From: Plotosus lineatus
Taxonomy: Eukaryota > Chordata > Actinopteri > Siluriformes > Plotosidae
DNA: 64,000 nt
NCBI GenBank assembly: GCA_024760905.1
Contig: JALRMN010000025.1
Span: 217,001-281,000, forward strand
Direction of reading: 5' to 3'
The number at the start of each line of letters is the position of its first letter. The stretch's first letter is position 1. The notes beneath the pieces are model-generated. The model was not told the origin of the DNA. It made no database searches and saw only the letters and a list, made by a program, of their open reading frames with translations. The position numbers and the translations under genes were made by a program. Of this stretch, positions 9,893-22,057 are shown in pieces.

Positions 9893-10779
9893 TGTGCCAA
9901 CCTGATGCTCTCATGGTGGCCCAGTTTCTTCAAAGGCAGATATGGACTGATAGTGATTCTGGTCCTCGTCAGCCACCGACCAGGCTGGGTTGCTTCAGTG
10001 AGTATGGGTTTCGGCGGCTTCCGGTGGTACCCCCCGGCCTGGCACCGCCAGCAGCTATTGCCACCAGACCAGATAATCACTCCTTCCCCCATACTGGTAT
10101 GCAGCTCCAGGTCTAAATGGCTTTGCTTGCTTTTTCTGCTGTTTCTCTGATTCTTCTCGGGGCTCTACTTCTCTCTCTCCTCCTTCTATTACAATTGCCT
10201 TGAGCAAGGCCACCATGGAAGCAGCCGGGAAACCCCGGCAGCCAACCTCTACTACCCAGACCGGGACTGCCCAGCCATTTCTTTTTCCCTCAATCTCCAG
10301 TGTTATATACTTATTTCTTTTCAGCTCCTCTGAGATCTCCACCCTCTCCTCACTTGGCACTGTCAGCTCGATAACCCATATCCTCTTGGTGCGATTTGAC
10401 AACAGCAGCATATCCACTCCATGTGGCCTTCTCTTGGCCTCTTTGTACAATGCCTTTCCCACATGGGTCTCAGCCTCCTCTTCCTTCTTTGCCTCTTCTC
10501 CTCCTTACTTCACTGTTTCGCTTACTTGCTGGTACCTTTTGTCTTCCACGGTCTCTTCTTCAGTCTTTACTCCATTGGTTGCCTTCTGTGTCAGAGTTCC
10601 CAGATCCACCTGGCTACCGTCGTCATTGTGGTTTTGCACCTGGATGACAGCTGCCACCGACTTATCCAATTTGCGTTGTGGATCTGAATGTTTGAGACCA
10701 ACCGAACTCTGTTGTACTAGTCTTTCCCAGCTGTCTTGTATTGCTGTGTGTAGCTATGCAAGGAATAATAAAAATAGTT
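9893..10779 (-). mobile_element. Unnamed 887-bp insertion, probably a 5'-truncated retroelement
   Basis: Bounded by perfect 13-bp direct repeats and containing one coding block on the minus strand. The coding block is followed by about 160 bases to the left boundary, which would be its 3' end. There is no poly(A) and no TIR. It separates a SINE on the left from an RTE fragment on the right, so it went into already repetitive DNA. Family not recognised with certainty. Confidence 0.6.
10055..10462 (-). pseudogene. Possible PD-(D/E)XK-like domain of an unnamed retroelement
   Basis: 135 codons with GVDMLLLSNRTKRIWVIELT, then a charged helix (SEERVEISEELKRNKY) and VWVVEVGCRGFPAAS. The pattern (D, strand, E-L-T, helix, V-E-V-G-C-R-G-F) resembles C-terminal domains found in many fish and invertebrate retroelement proteins that look like restriction-like endonucleases. 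Assignment is by pattern memory only. Upstream minus-strand coding appears to continue out of frame to about 10770 (lysine/glutamate-rich), so this is the end of a larger broken ORF. A host origin cannot be excluded but the TSD-like flanks argue against it. Confidence 0.45.
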
Positions 10780-10796
10780 GACCTAACCTACCCAGA

Positions 10797-12426
10797 AGAG
10801 CTAGAAGAGAAGGAGAGATTCTGGAGTGAGTTAGATGAAGTGATGCAGAGTACCCCTGGAGGTGAAAGAGTGGTAATTGGGGCAGACATCAATAGACATG
10901 TTGGTGCAGGAAACGGAGGGAAAGAGGAAGTGATGGGCAGGTTTGGTATCCAGGACAGGAACGCAGAAGGACAGATGTTGGTAGATTTTGCAAAAAAGGA
11001 TAGAAATGGGTCTGGTAAATATTTAATTCCAGAAGAGATAGGAGCATAGGGTGACTTATAAAAGCCGAGGTAGGAGCACACAAGTAGACTACATCTTATG
11101 CAGGCGATGTAATTCGAAGGACGTCAGTGACTGCAAAGTAGTAGTGAGTGAGAGTGTTGCCAAACAGCATAGGATGGTGGTGTGCAGGATGACGCTGATG
11201 GTGAGGAAGGTGAAGAAGGCAAAGGCAGAGCAGAAGACAAAGTGGTGGAAGCTGAAAAAGGAAGAGTGTCGGGTTGTCTTCAAGGAGGAGTTGAAACAGG
11301 CTTTGGGTGGTGAGGAAGTGCTTGTAGATGACTGGACAACTACAGCTAATGTGATCAGGGAGACAGGTAGGAGAATACTTGGTGTGTCATCTGGAAGGAC
11401 AGTAGATAAGGAGACTTAGTGGTGGGATGAGGAAGTGCAGGAGTGTGTACAAAGGAAGAGGTTAGCCAAGAAGAAGTGGGACATTGAGAGGACTGAAGAG
11501 AGTAAACAGGAGTACAGGGAGACACAGCGTAAGCCGAAGGTAGCAATGTCAAAGGCCAACAGAGAGCGTATGATGACTTGTGTGCTCAGTTGGAAAGTTA
11601 AGAGGGAGAAAATGATCGATACAGTTTGGCACAGCAGAGAAAGAGATGGGAAGGACGTGCAGCAAGTTAGAGTGATTAAGGACAGAGAAGGAAATGTATT
11701 GACTGATGACAGAAGTGTGCTGGGAAGATGGAAAGAGTACTTTGAAGAGCTGATGAATGAGGAAAATGAGAGAGAAAAAAAGAATAGAAGGGGTGACTGT
11801 TGAGGACCAGGAAGTAGCAAAGATTAAGATAAGGGTGAAGTGAGGAGGGCATTGAAGAGGATGAAGAATGGAAAGGCAGTTGGTCCCGATGACATACTGG
11901 TGGAGGTATGGAAGTGTCTCGGAGAGGTAGCACATAGATCTCCTAACAAGAACATTCAACAAGGTCTTAGAGAGTGAGAGGATGCCAAAGGAATGGAGGA
12001 GAAGTGTGATGGTGCCCATTTTAAAGAACAAGGGAGACGTGCAGAGTTGTGGCAACTACAGAGGGATAAAGTTGATGAACCATACGATGAAGGTATGGGA
12101 AAGAATAGTGGAAGCTCGACTAAGGACAGAAGTCAGCATTTGTAAACAACAGTTTGGTTTCATGCCAAGAAAGAGCACCACAGATGCAGTGTTTGCTTGA
12201 GGGTGTTAATAGAGAAGTACAGAGAAGGTCAGGCGAAGCTGCATTGTGCCTTTGTGAATCTAGAGAAAGCATATGACAGGGTGCCAAGAGAGGAACTGTG
12301 GTATTGCATGAGGAAGTCTGGAGTGGCAGAGAAGTATGTTAGAGTGGTGTAGGACATGTATGAGAGATGTAAGACAGTGGTGAGGTGTGCTGTCGGTGTG
12401 ACAGAAGAGTTCAAGGTGGAGGTAGG
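10797..12426 (+). pseudogene. RTE-cfd fragment, mid-endonuclease to mid-RT
   Basis: Starts abruptly inside the endonuclease (LEEKERFWSELDEVMQ), continues with IGADINRHVGAG, the linker, AVGPDDILVEVWK (around 11890) and the palm A motif ([14 protein letters not shown], around 12270). It is cut at 12426 where the BEL/Pao LTR begins. Disruptions include a stop at 11417-11419 replacing a W codon (ETWWW), a frameshift near 11797 and another after 12197. The missing 3' half is not found on the other side of the LTR element. Confidence 0.92.
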
Positions 12427-12591
12427 TGTTCAGGAAACCACCTGAATTCCCAAACATGGGCAGAGAAAACAGACACTGAGAACATTTATTGAAAAAGCCA
12501 CAAGGTGGCACCAAAACTTACAAACAATATGACCCACAGAGGGCAGCACAAGATTACTAAATTACATGAATTTAATCATCAATATCCAACA
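12427..12591 (-). repeat. BEL/Pao 3' LTR
   Basis: 165 bases. It lacks an internal stretch of roughly 26 bases (GAGAAACAGTTTTCC... in the plus sense) that is present in the 5' LTR, and differs by scattered substitutions, so the insertion is not recent. Confidence 0.9.
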
Positions 12592-12992
12592 TCCTCATCA
12601 CCATTGGAGACCTATCTCCAATCAAACCTTGAAGGAGAAATAATGAAACAACTACATATTGAAGTGGGATAGCTAATACATGTATCATGAATGCCTTTTG
12701 CCAACATACAAATTGTCACACCAGTGATTATATTTACCGTGTACAATTTCAATTACCAGAAATGTAGGCACATCAATTAAACATTAAACATAAATCATTC
12801 AACCAAATATATTCCAATGTTCGCAATAGAGCACATGTTATTTAAACCTGAAAACATTATATTTTACTTAACCATGTTATATCCACAACATACAATGGCA
12901 ATTTCCTTGTTATTCAACTCAGTGGCAGACACATTGGCTTCTGGACCACCAACCTCCTTTACATCAGCTCAGAAAGTATTAACAGTGCATTC

Positions 12993-13907
12993 CTACAAAT
13001 CTAGCCGATCTGGCGGCTTCACCTGAAGACCATATCTAGTTTTGACATCTGCCATGTCAACAGAAGCATTGGTTTCATTGTTTGCATTTTCAGTTAGATC
13101 AAGTGTAATGTCCGGGGAGTCAGAATCCAGTTCTAGCAGGGAAATTCTCTGGATGGGTCTAGTAAAGATGCCCCTTTCAGTTTTGATTCTCACAGACCGT
13201 ACAACCCCATCCTTCCCTGGATATACCTCAATAACCCGCCCCAATGGCCATGATAAACACGGGGAGCCCTCCTCCTTCATAAGAACAATAGAACCAACCA
13301 GTAGCTGACTTCGGTTAACATTTAAATCCCCACCAAAGGGAAGATTTCTAATGTATTATGTACTCCATAATGACCAAACTCTATCCACGATCTGCTGATC
13401 TTCTGAATACCTAGAAGCAAGAGAACTTCGACTACTCTCCACCGTGCCATTCATGTTTGGTACTTTAAACCCAGCAACTCGTCCAATCAGAAAATGAGAA
13501 GGGGTCAAGGGAGTATTATCGAGCTCATCACCAGAGGAGGTCAATGGTCGTGAGTTCACACAGGCTTCAATCTCTGTCAACACAGTATCCAACTCAGTTC
13601 TAGTCAATGACTGAACTCCAATGGATTTCCGCAATGAAGATTTTACCGATCTAACCATAAGTTCCCACCAGCCTCCCCACCAAGGCGCTCTGGGAACACT
13701 GAAATGCCACTCAGGGGATGCTGATCCTAACTGCTTTTGCAGATGATCTCCAGTGCCAATAAAGGACTTGACATTAACGGAATACACAATGGAAGGCCAC
13801 CCTCTCCTAGCCACAAATCTACACAATGCCAAAATGCAATCAGCCACTGACATAAAGGTAACCAACTCCAAATGAACCGCTCTGATCACCGCACATTGGC
13901 CCCGCAT
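12993..13907 (-). pseudogene. BEL/Pao integrase core and C-terminal domain
   Basis: Minus frame 13907-13356 reads AVIRAVHLELVTFMSVADC, then FVARRGWPSIVYSVNVKSF, where the usual D of the second catalytic position (DN-K-F) is changed to VNVKSF, then FSVPRAPWWGGWWELMVRSV and CVNSRPLTSSGDELDNTPLT. A second segment 13280-12993 (SWPLGRVIEVYPGKDGVVRS) is the C-terminal domain often called DUF5641. Integrase joins the cDNA to host DNA. The altered catalytic residue and the stops make this copy inactive. Confidence 0.88.
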
Positions 13908-14031
13908 GATCCATACCCATAACAGCTAAGGGGGACGCTCTGCAAATATGAGCAGCAGGTAATGGAGCCATTGATTGAGTACCCACTTAACATCTTGCCT
14001 CTGACAAGCCACACACCTTGCCTTAACTGAC

Positions 14032-14409
14032 TTAGCCAAACGCCGCAACTGGACAATCCAGTAAGTACTCCGTATGCAAGTAATCATTGTATTTTATGTG
14101 CATTATAGCCACACCAGCATGCTTCAACAGATAGTGGAAAAACCTTACCACCAACAATGACAAATGACCCTTGTGGAGAATGACTGGATGTTTTTCTTCA
14201 TATGCCAATTCTGAGAACTGGACCCAGCCTTGTACTGGAAGCAACCCATCTGAGCATATGAATGGTGTCAATTTAACAATGGGAGAATTTCGAGGAAGTG
14301 GATGGCCTAACCTAAAAGCCCTAAACTCCTCTGGGAATTCCTCTTGCTGCAAACAAAGCAGAAGTTTGATCTTGTCAACTGTCATCTCCTCCAAAGACAA
14401 ATCTTCCAT
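14032..14409 (-). pseudogene. BEL/Pao linker and integrase zinc-binding region
   Basis: Minus frame includes ILHKGHLSLLVVRFFHYLLK HAG, matching the H-H part of the integrase N-terminal HHCC region. The C-C part (ARCVACQRQD) lies at about 14000 in another frame. Upstream residues KLTPFICSDGLLPVQGW are the conserved region between RNase H and integrase. Confidence 0.8.
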
Positions 14410-15287
14410 GAACGTATCTGCTCCAAACCTTCTAACCAGATGCAGACTTTCCTCTCCAACTCATCAGGTACTCTATCATCCCACTCAAGTCTTAATTTCC
14501 ACAAGTCTTGGAAAACACACTTAGCCACCATCACATCGGGATTCAGGAAACCCAATGGCTCGAACAACCTTGCAATTACACTAAGCACAACACGTTTGGT
14601 GATGATCAATCCCTTAGGAAAGGGCACACCATCAAAGAAAAAAACAATCCATACATATATCTGATACATTCCATTTCAGGCCTAATACCTTGACAGAATC
14701 TGAGTCTAAATTCTTGGCCTCAGACTCCTTGTACAACATGGGACTATTTGAGTTCCACTTGGCCAGCGTCATATTCACTTGGCTCATAACATTGGAAGCC
14801 TCAGTCATCATGTCACATGCCTCCCTGTCCCTATCAGCTCCGGATAGCCAGTCATCCACATCGAAGTTCATCTGTAATTCTTCCACAAATCTAGTTGGGG
14901 GAAGGTCGACAAATCGTACCTGATGGTAGCATTCAACAGAAAAGGGCTACTTGTATTGCCAAAGGGAACACAAATTAACTTCATGATTTGCAGTTTGTCA
15001 CCTTGTTGCCACAGAAAACGATGCATGTCTTGATCCTCCTTTCTAACATTTATCTCGAGGAATGCCTGTGTGATGTCTGCCACTAGCGCTACCTTCAAAC
15101 ATCTAAAGTGAAACAAGATAGTAGCCAAACAAGGGATGAGGGAAGGTCCTGCCTCTAAACAACCATTTAAAGATACCCCATTGGGCCCCCGCGCTGAGGC
15201 ATCAAATACAGGATGTACCTTTGTACTTGTACTAGACTCTGACCACCGGCCTGTGAGCCACATAGAAAACAGGGTGTGTGCTCTCAA
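14382..15287 (-). pseudogene. BEL/Pao reverse transcriptase
   Basis: The 15287-14868 frame holds HPVFDASARGPNGVSLN, VALVADITQAFLEI (catalytic D) and ICVPFGNTSSPFLLNATIRY. A frameshift follows. Frame 14886-14632 holds MNFDVDDWLSGAD, the VDD box. A third frame (14669-14382) holds VLSVIARLFEPLGFLNP, a conserved Pao-type motif. At least two frameshifts separate these segments. RT makes cDNA from the element transcript. Confidence 0.9.
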
Positions 15288-15359
15288 TTTCTGTATCTGG
15301 GACCTCTTCTACAACACCACCTAATTCCATCTCCCTTATAGCCATTTTGTAGCATTGTT

Positions 15360-16109
15360 TTAGGACCGGGTCACACCCAATTTGCGATCCAAATCCTTCA
15401 ACCTTAATTTAGCCCCATTCAAATTATTCAACAGCCTCTCCCTTGCCCTCTCCCTCTCCCTTCCCTCCTTCCAGGGAAAAGCCACCTCATATCTGCCTTC
15501 TTTAAATTTAACATCCTTTTCAAACTGGACCATTTGTGCATTTTCTTCAACATTCTGTCCAATCCCAAGACAATCTAAGTCCCAAAATTGTTTCAATAAT
15601 TCATGAGATACATCAGTTAAACACAGCAATCCAAATTGGACATTGGATACATTCACATTTGACACACAGGACATTGTATTTTGAATTACCCCTGAAACAA
15701 TCCATCCAAATATGGATTTTTGCAACATCAAATCCTGCACTTGCTGTACCTCAGGTTTAATGAACTGCCAATAGGCATCTAATCCAATTAAGATATCAAT
15801 CTTGGTTTCACCACCAACATACCCACTAGCCAAATTCATTCCTTGTAAAATTCTGTTTACATCAGCAGGTAGGGTTGGGCGGTAGATAGGGGCACATACA
15901 ATTGGCACCTCCATGGCCACAAGGTCAACCAGGACCCCCTCAGACCCCTTTAATGATAACTTGTACACAGACCGAGGTCTACTCTGATTTGCACCCTTAC
16001 TCCCAAAGGGCACATATGACATACTGTGGGTTCCCATGTACTTTGGATCAGCCCTTTGTACAAACTCCTTGCTCATGTATGAGCGATCTGACCCGTGGTC
16101 AAATAACAC
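15360..16109 (-). pseudogene. BEL/Pao aspartic protease region
   Basis: 249 codons open. The active-site motif appears as LFDHGSDRSY near the start, the D-x-G-S form found in Pao proteases, followed by KIDILIGLDAYWQFI and IFGWIVSG, both characteristic of the DUF1758 family. It cleaves the polyprotein. The join to Gag upstream is broken between 16110 and 16237. Confidence 0.88.
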
Positions 16110-16236
16110 ATTGACCTCAACACCATTGACTTTACCTTTGCCATTTGTAACAACACCTGAGGACTTCTCAAATCAGGACTAGTGTTTGACACAGTGACAA
16201 CACCTGCTAGACTTACTTTATCAGATTTCTTTTCTG

Positions 16237-17432
16237 TTACAGTGGGTACAGGATTTTCAATACAAGTGCTAACTTCTCAAAACAAATCAACCTGTGATGT
16301 GCCCCTTGGCACTTTGTACACTTGTCCTCACAGACATTAGCCATGTGATTTTTGCTCAAACACCTGAAACACAATTTGGCCCCAATTATTTTTGTCTTTC
16401 TTTCAACCAAGGAAACCTTTGTTAAACCAAAACACCTTTCAGTTTTATGAGTCTTGTTGAAAAATGCACAGCAAATTGACACGGAACTTGATTGCAGAGA
16501 AGCAGCAGTTCTCGTAGACCGATTCTGTGACTTAAGTTCTGTATTCTTGGCATGCTGCTTCTGAAACACATCTGATCGCTCTCTACGTTCAATCTCCTTC
16601 TTTAGGAATTCCAAAAGAAAGTCTCGGTCACTCTCGTGATCTTCTCCATCCCTTGCCCATTCCATTCTGAGCTCTGTGGGAAGCTTAGATAGAATGAGAG
16701 GGGTAAGGAACACACCGTACCCTTCACCATGAACACCGAGCACTTCCAAACTGCGGACATGTTTCAACAGTCTGTCCTGTAGCTTCCACAGCTCCACAAT
16801 GCTACAGTGTAAGGGAGGCGACAACTCTAGCAAGCTTTGTATGTGGGTAAACACAATTCTCTCTTTCCTCCCGTAATGATCTTGTAGCATTTCTCCAGCC
16901 TCTGCATAATTGTGGGAAGTAGTGGCTAATCCATCTACTACTCCCTTAGCCTGCCCTTGCAGAGAAGATAAAAGATAAGGAAATTTAGAGAATGTCAGTA
17001 TCACCCACCAAAGCCTATAATTGGTCCCAGAAAGGCTGCCAGGCCTCCAAATTCCCACTAAATGTGGGCAGCTCAAGCTTGGGAAGATGCACATTCGCAG
17101 ACGACGAAGATCCAGAATTTGATGATCTGTCATCTTCAAACGCATGTGTCTCCTTGATCAGTGAGGCAAGGTGCTTGGATGCCCTCATCCTAACCTTGTC
17201 AATTCCATCCAAAAAAAGGCCAGTATTATTCACATCTTCCTCAATTTTGTCCAGTGGAAGAAGTGATTCAACTTTACTCTGCGCATCCTTGAATGCCTCT
17301 AGCCTCTTGGTCAGAGGGTCCATGGCCAGCTCCAAATCATATTGGTCCAGCCATATTCTTGACAGACCGATTCACCCATGCCTTGGCAGCCACCCTGCCT
17401 TTCTCTGCCTTATCCAGCTCACTGTCAGACAT
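16237..17432 (-). pseudogene. BEL/Pao Gag
   Basis: The likely start is the ATG at 17432 (MSDSELDKAEKGRVAAKAW), with an early stop. The next frame 17335-17015 contains LPKLELPTFSGNLEAWQPFW, the hallmark of the DUF1759 capsid-like region. A frameshift near 17015-17040 leads to 17145-16237, ending in two zinc knuckles, CFRCLSKNHMANVC and CTKCQGAHHRLIC. Gag packages the RNA. At least two disruptions are present. Confidence 0.9.
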
Positions 17433-18111
17433 TATTTTGTTTTTATACAACACAATCCAACAGAATACAGTCTGAGTAATGCTCCAGGTCAATGCACACA
17501 ACACAATTTCAAGACAACGTCACCTTCAGAGGAAGTTGGTGCACTGCACTTTGTTTTTCTCCTGGTATGTGAAGGTATGAGAAGCTCCGTGCAGCTCCGT
17601 GCAGCCACTCTCAGCTCCTCACACAGTCCACAACAGCTAACAAAGGGCAGGGCTGGTTCCCTGACACAAAGCAAACATGCCCTGTCCAGTTATTGTAGCA
17701 CACCTGTACTCCCAGTCACATCTGCCACTCACCACCGCCACTCACAGCTGTGATGTACGCTCTCCTTCCACGCGTTCTGGGCGCTGCCATGTTGTTTATA
17801 CCGCAAGTCACGTAGGCCAGCGCTGGGTGCCGCTCCTGTCCACGTGCGCCACTCACCGCCTCCGCTGCAGCTTCACTTTGAGTCCAGGGACCCGTTTCAC
17901 TGTACTGTCACCTGTAGACAACCCCACAGAAGTCATAGCCCACAACAGTGAACAAAAGGCAGGGCTGACTCCCTCGCCATGTGTGCTTTCCCATCCACGT
18001 GCACTGAACACTCAACACGCACTCGCACTCAACACGCCAATAACTGCCTGGGTTTTCAGTCCTCAAAATACTGCAACTTGTTTCTCTGCTAAATAAACTC
18101 TCAGATTCCCC

Positions 18112-18129
18112 CAGTTTTCGGCACCAAAA
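18112..18129 (-). other. Putative BEL/Pao primer-binding site
   Basis: In the minus sense the bases directly inside the 5' LTR read TTTTGGTGCCGAAAACTGGG. The position and the TGG start fit a tRNA primer site. I cannot assign the tRNA. Confidence 0.45.
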
Positions 18130-18320
18130 TGTTCAGGAAACTACTTAAATTCCAAAACATGGGCAGAGAAAACAGAGAAACAGTTTTCCTTCATGAGGAT
18201 CCAAACTGAGAACATTTATTGAAAAAGCCAAAGGTGGAACCAAAACTGACAAACAATATGACCCAGAGAGGGCAGCACAAGATGACTGAATGACATGAAT
18301 TTATTCATCAATATCCAACA
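18130..18320 (-). repeat. BEL/Pao 5' LTR
   Basis: 191 bases beginning TGTTGGATATTGATGAATAA in the minus sense and ending TTTCCTGAACA. It is the less deleted of the two LTRs. Confidence 0.9.
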
Positions 18321-18936
18321 GGAGACGACAGTGAAGCAGCACTGGACTTTTGCACAGTGGTCCAAAGTACTTTTTTTGGATGAAAGCAAATTTTGCCTGT
18401 CATTCGTAAATCAAGGTGCCAGAGTCTGGAGGAAGACTGGGGAGAAGGAAATGCCAAAATACCTGAAGTCCAGTGTCAAGTACCCACAGTCAGTGATGGT
18501 CTGGGGTGCCATGTCAGCTGCTGGTGTTGGTCCACTGTGTTTTATCAAGGGCAGGGTCAATGCAGCTAGCTATCAGGAGATTTTGAAGCACTTCATGCTT
18601 CCATCTGCTGAAAAGCTTAATGGAGATGAAGATTTTATTTTTCAGCACGACCTGGCACCTGCTCACAGTGCCAAAACCACTGGTAAAGGGTTTACTGACC
18701 ATGGTATTACTGAGCTCAATTGGCCTGCCAACTCTCCTGACCTGAACCCCAGAGAGAATTTGTGGGATATTGTGAAGAGAAAGTTGAGGACACCAGACCC
18801 AAGCCTGTGGATGAGCTTTAGGTCAATATCAAAGTATCCTGGGCCTCCATAACACCTCAGCAGTGCCATAGACTGATTGCCTCCATGCCACGCCGCATTG
18901 AAGCAGTCATTTCTGCAAAAGGATTCCCGACCAAGT
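18321..18936 (+). pseudogene. Tc1-like transposase, C-terminal half
   Basis: A DD34E-type catalytic core is visible: KVLFLDESKFCLSF (first D), VMVWGAMSAAGVGPL, FIFQHDLAPAHSAKTT (second D, HDLAPAHSA) and NWPANSPDLNPRENLWDIVK (E of ENLW). Amino acids before the first D are replaced by the BEL LTR junction, so the N-terminal paired-type DNA-binding half is missing. Coding ends near 18851 by frameshift, and Tc1 sequence continues to CCGACCAAGT at 18936. Interrupted there by an RTE copy; continued at 22117. Confidence 0.93.
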
Positions 18937-21900
18937 CTCTTCTTCTTTTCTTTTCAGCTTTTCCCTTCAGGGATCGCCGCAGCGAATCATCTGCCTCCAT
19001 CTCACCCTATCCTTTGCATCTTCTTCTCTTACACCATTTACCTTCAGGTCCTCCTTCACCACATCCATGAATCGTCTCTTTGATCTTCCTCTAGGCCTTC
19101 TGCCTGGTAGTATCAATCTCAGCATCCTACTCCCAAAATACTCACTATCCCTCCTCTGTACATGTCCAAACCATCTCAATCTAGCCTCTCTGACTTTGTC
19201 TCCAAAATGTCTTACATGTGCTGTCCCTCTGATGTGCTCATTCCTGATCCTATCCATCCTTGTTACTCCCAAAGAGAACCTCAACATTTTCATCTCTGCT
19301 ACCTCCAGCTCTGCCTCCTGTCTTTTCCCCAGGGCCACTGTTTCTAACCCATACAACATCACTGGCCTCATCACCGTCTTTTACACTTTTCCCTTCATTC
19401 GTGCCAATACCCTCCGATCACATATCACACCGGACACTTTTCTCCAACCATCCAACCTGCCTGCACACACTTCTTCACCTCTTTTCCACACCCGCTACTG
19501 CTCTGGATTGTTGAGCCGAAGTACTGAAAATCCTCCACCTTCCTTATCTCTGCCCCCTGTAACCTCACCATTCCTTCTGGGACCTTGTCATTCATACACA
19601 TGTATTCTTTCTTACTGAGGCTCACCTTCACCCCCTTCCTTTCCAGGACATACCTCCACCTCTCTAGATTTTCCTGCCCTTGTTCTCCGCTCTCGCTGCA
19701 GATCACAATGTCATCTGCAAACATGATTGTCCATGGGGAATCTTGTCTAACCTCATCTGTCAGCCTCTCCATCACCATAGCAAACAAGAAGGAAAGACCC
19801 TTGATGCAGTCCTACCTCCACCTTGAACTCTTCTGTCACACCGACAGCACACCTCACCACTGTCTTAGATCTTTTATACATGTCCTGCAACACTCTAACA
19901 TACTTCTCTGCCACTCCAGACTTCCTCTTGCAAAAACACAGTTCCTCTCTCGGCACCCTGTCATATGCTTTGTCCAAATCCACAAAGCTACAATGCAGAT
20001 CCGTCTGATCTTCTCTGGACTTCTCTACTAACATCCTCAAGGCAAACACTGCATTTGTGGTGCTCTTTCTTGGCATGAAACCAAACTGTTGTTCACAAAT
20101 GCTGACCTCTGCCCTTCATCTAACTTGTACTATTCTTTCCCCTAACTTCATCGTATGGCTCATCAACTTTATCCTTCTTTCGTTACCACAACTCTGCACA
20201 TCTCCCTTGTTCTTAAAAATGGGCACAAGCACACTTCTTCTCCATTCCTCTGGCATCTTCTCACTCTCTAAGACCTTGTTGAATGTTCTTGTCAGGAAAT
20301 CTACTGCTACCTCTCCTAGACACTTCCATACCTCCACCGGTATGTCATCAGGACCAACTGCCTTTACATTCTTCATCCTCTTCAATGCCCTTCTCACATC
20401 ACCCTTACTAATCTTTGCTACTTCCTGGTCCTTTACAGTCACCTCTTCTACTCTTTTTTTCTCTCTCATTTTCCTCATCCATCAGCTCTTCAAAATACTC
20501 TTTCCATCTTCCCAGCACACTTCTGTCATCAGTCAATACAGTTCCCTCTCCGCCCTTAATCACTTTAACTTGCTGCACGTCCTTCCCATCTCTATTTCTC
20601 TGATGTGCCAACCTGTATAAATAATTTTCTCCCTCTTTACTTTCCAACCAAGCATACAAGTCATCATCCGTGCTTTGTTTGGCTTTTGACACCACTACCT
20701 TTGCCTTACGCTGTGTCATCCTGGACTCCTCTTTACTCTTTTTGGTCCTCTCAATGTCCCACTTCTTCTTAGCTAACCTTTTCTTTTGTACACACTCCTG
20801 CACTTCCTCATTCCACCACCAAGGCTCCTTCTCTACTGTCCCTCCAGAGGACACACCAAGAACTCTCCTACATGTCTCCCTGATCACATTAGCTGTAGTT
20901 GTACAGTCATCTTGAAGAACTTCCTGACTACCCAAAGCCTGTTTCAACTCCTCCTTGAAGAGAACACGACACTTCCTTTTTCAGCTTCACCCACTTTGTC
21001 TTCTGCTCTGCCTTTGCCTTCTTCACCTTCCTCACCATCAGCGTCAACCTGCACACCACCATCCTATGCTGTTTGGCAACACTCTCACCCGCTACTACTT
21101 TGCAGTCACTGACTTCCTTCATATTACATCACCTGCACAAGATGTAGTCTACTTGTGTGCTCCTATCTCCGCTTTTATAAGTCACCCTATGCTCCTGTCT
21201 CTTCTGGAAGAAAGTATTTACCACAGCCATTTCCATCCTTTTTGCAAAATCTACCAACATCTGTCCTTCTGCGTTCCTGTCCTGGTTGCCAAACCTGCCG
21301 ATCACGTCCTCGTCCCCTCCGTTTCCTGCACAACATGTCCATTGAAGTTTGCCCCAGTGACCACTCTTTCACCTCTAGGGGGACTCTGCATCACTTCATC
21401 TCACTCAATCCAGAATCTCTCCTTCTCTTCTAGTTCACATCCTGCCTGGGGGGCATAAGCACTAACAACATTGAACATCACGCCATCAATTTCTAACTTG
21501 AGACTCATCACTCTGTCTGACACTCTTTTAACTTCTAGAACATTCACGACCAACTCCTCCTTCACGATGACTCCTACTCCATTTCTCTTCCCATCCACAC
21601 CATGAAAAAACAGCTTAAACCCTGCTCCTAAGCTTCTCGCCTTGTTACCTTTTCACCTGGTCTCCTGAACACACAGTCTGTCCACCTTCCTCCTCTGCAT
21701 CATGTCAGCAAGCTCTACCTTTTCCTGCCATAGTTCCAACATTTAAAGTCCTTACTTTGAGTCCTAGACTCCTGCCTTTCCTCTTCTCTCTCTGCCTACG
21801 GACACGCCTGCCGCCTCTTCTTCAACGTCTTCGACCAACAGTAGTCCAATTTCCACCAGCACCCTGTTGGTTAACAGCACTGATGGCGGTCGTTGTTAAC

Positions 21901-22057
21901 CCGGGCCTTGACCGATCCGGTATGACATTCTTTGTTGTGATTCGCATTTTTTTTTGGTATTTGTTTTACGTTGGATGCCCTTCCTGACGCAACCCTCTGC
22001 ATTTATCCGGGCTTGGGACCGGCGTGAGGGAGAGACACTGGTTTGTAACCCCCCCCC

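Larger units (their letters stand above)
12427..18320 (-). mobile_element. BEL/Pao LTR retrotransposon, degenerate but end-to-end
   Basis: The two LTRs (12427-12591 and 18130-18320) start TG and end CA and share most of their sequence. The 5' LTR is on the right because the element lies on the minus strand. The internal region encodes, in order, Gag, protease, RT/RNase H region and integrase, each broken by stops or frameshifts. The sequence just inside the 5' LTR (TTTTGGTGCCGAAAACTGGG, minus sense) sits where a primer-binding site should be. The LTR contains AATAAA in the minus sense. No matching 5-bp TSD: GTAGG on the left, GGAGA on the right. The flanks belong to different elements (RTE left, Tc1 right). 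Confidence 0.92.

Noticed and set aside
12600..12990. An extra gene between the BEL 3' LTR and integrase
   Set aside because: No reading frame with recognisable motifs. Probably the non-coding 3' part of the element.
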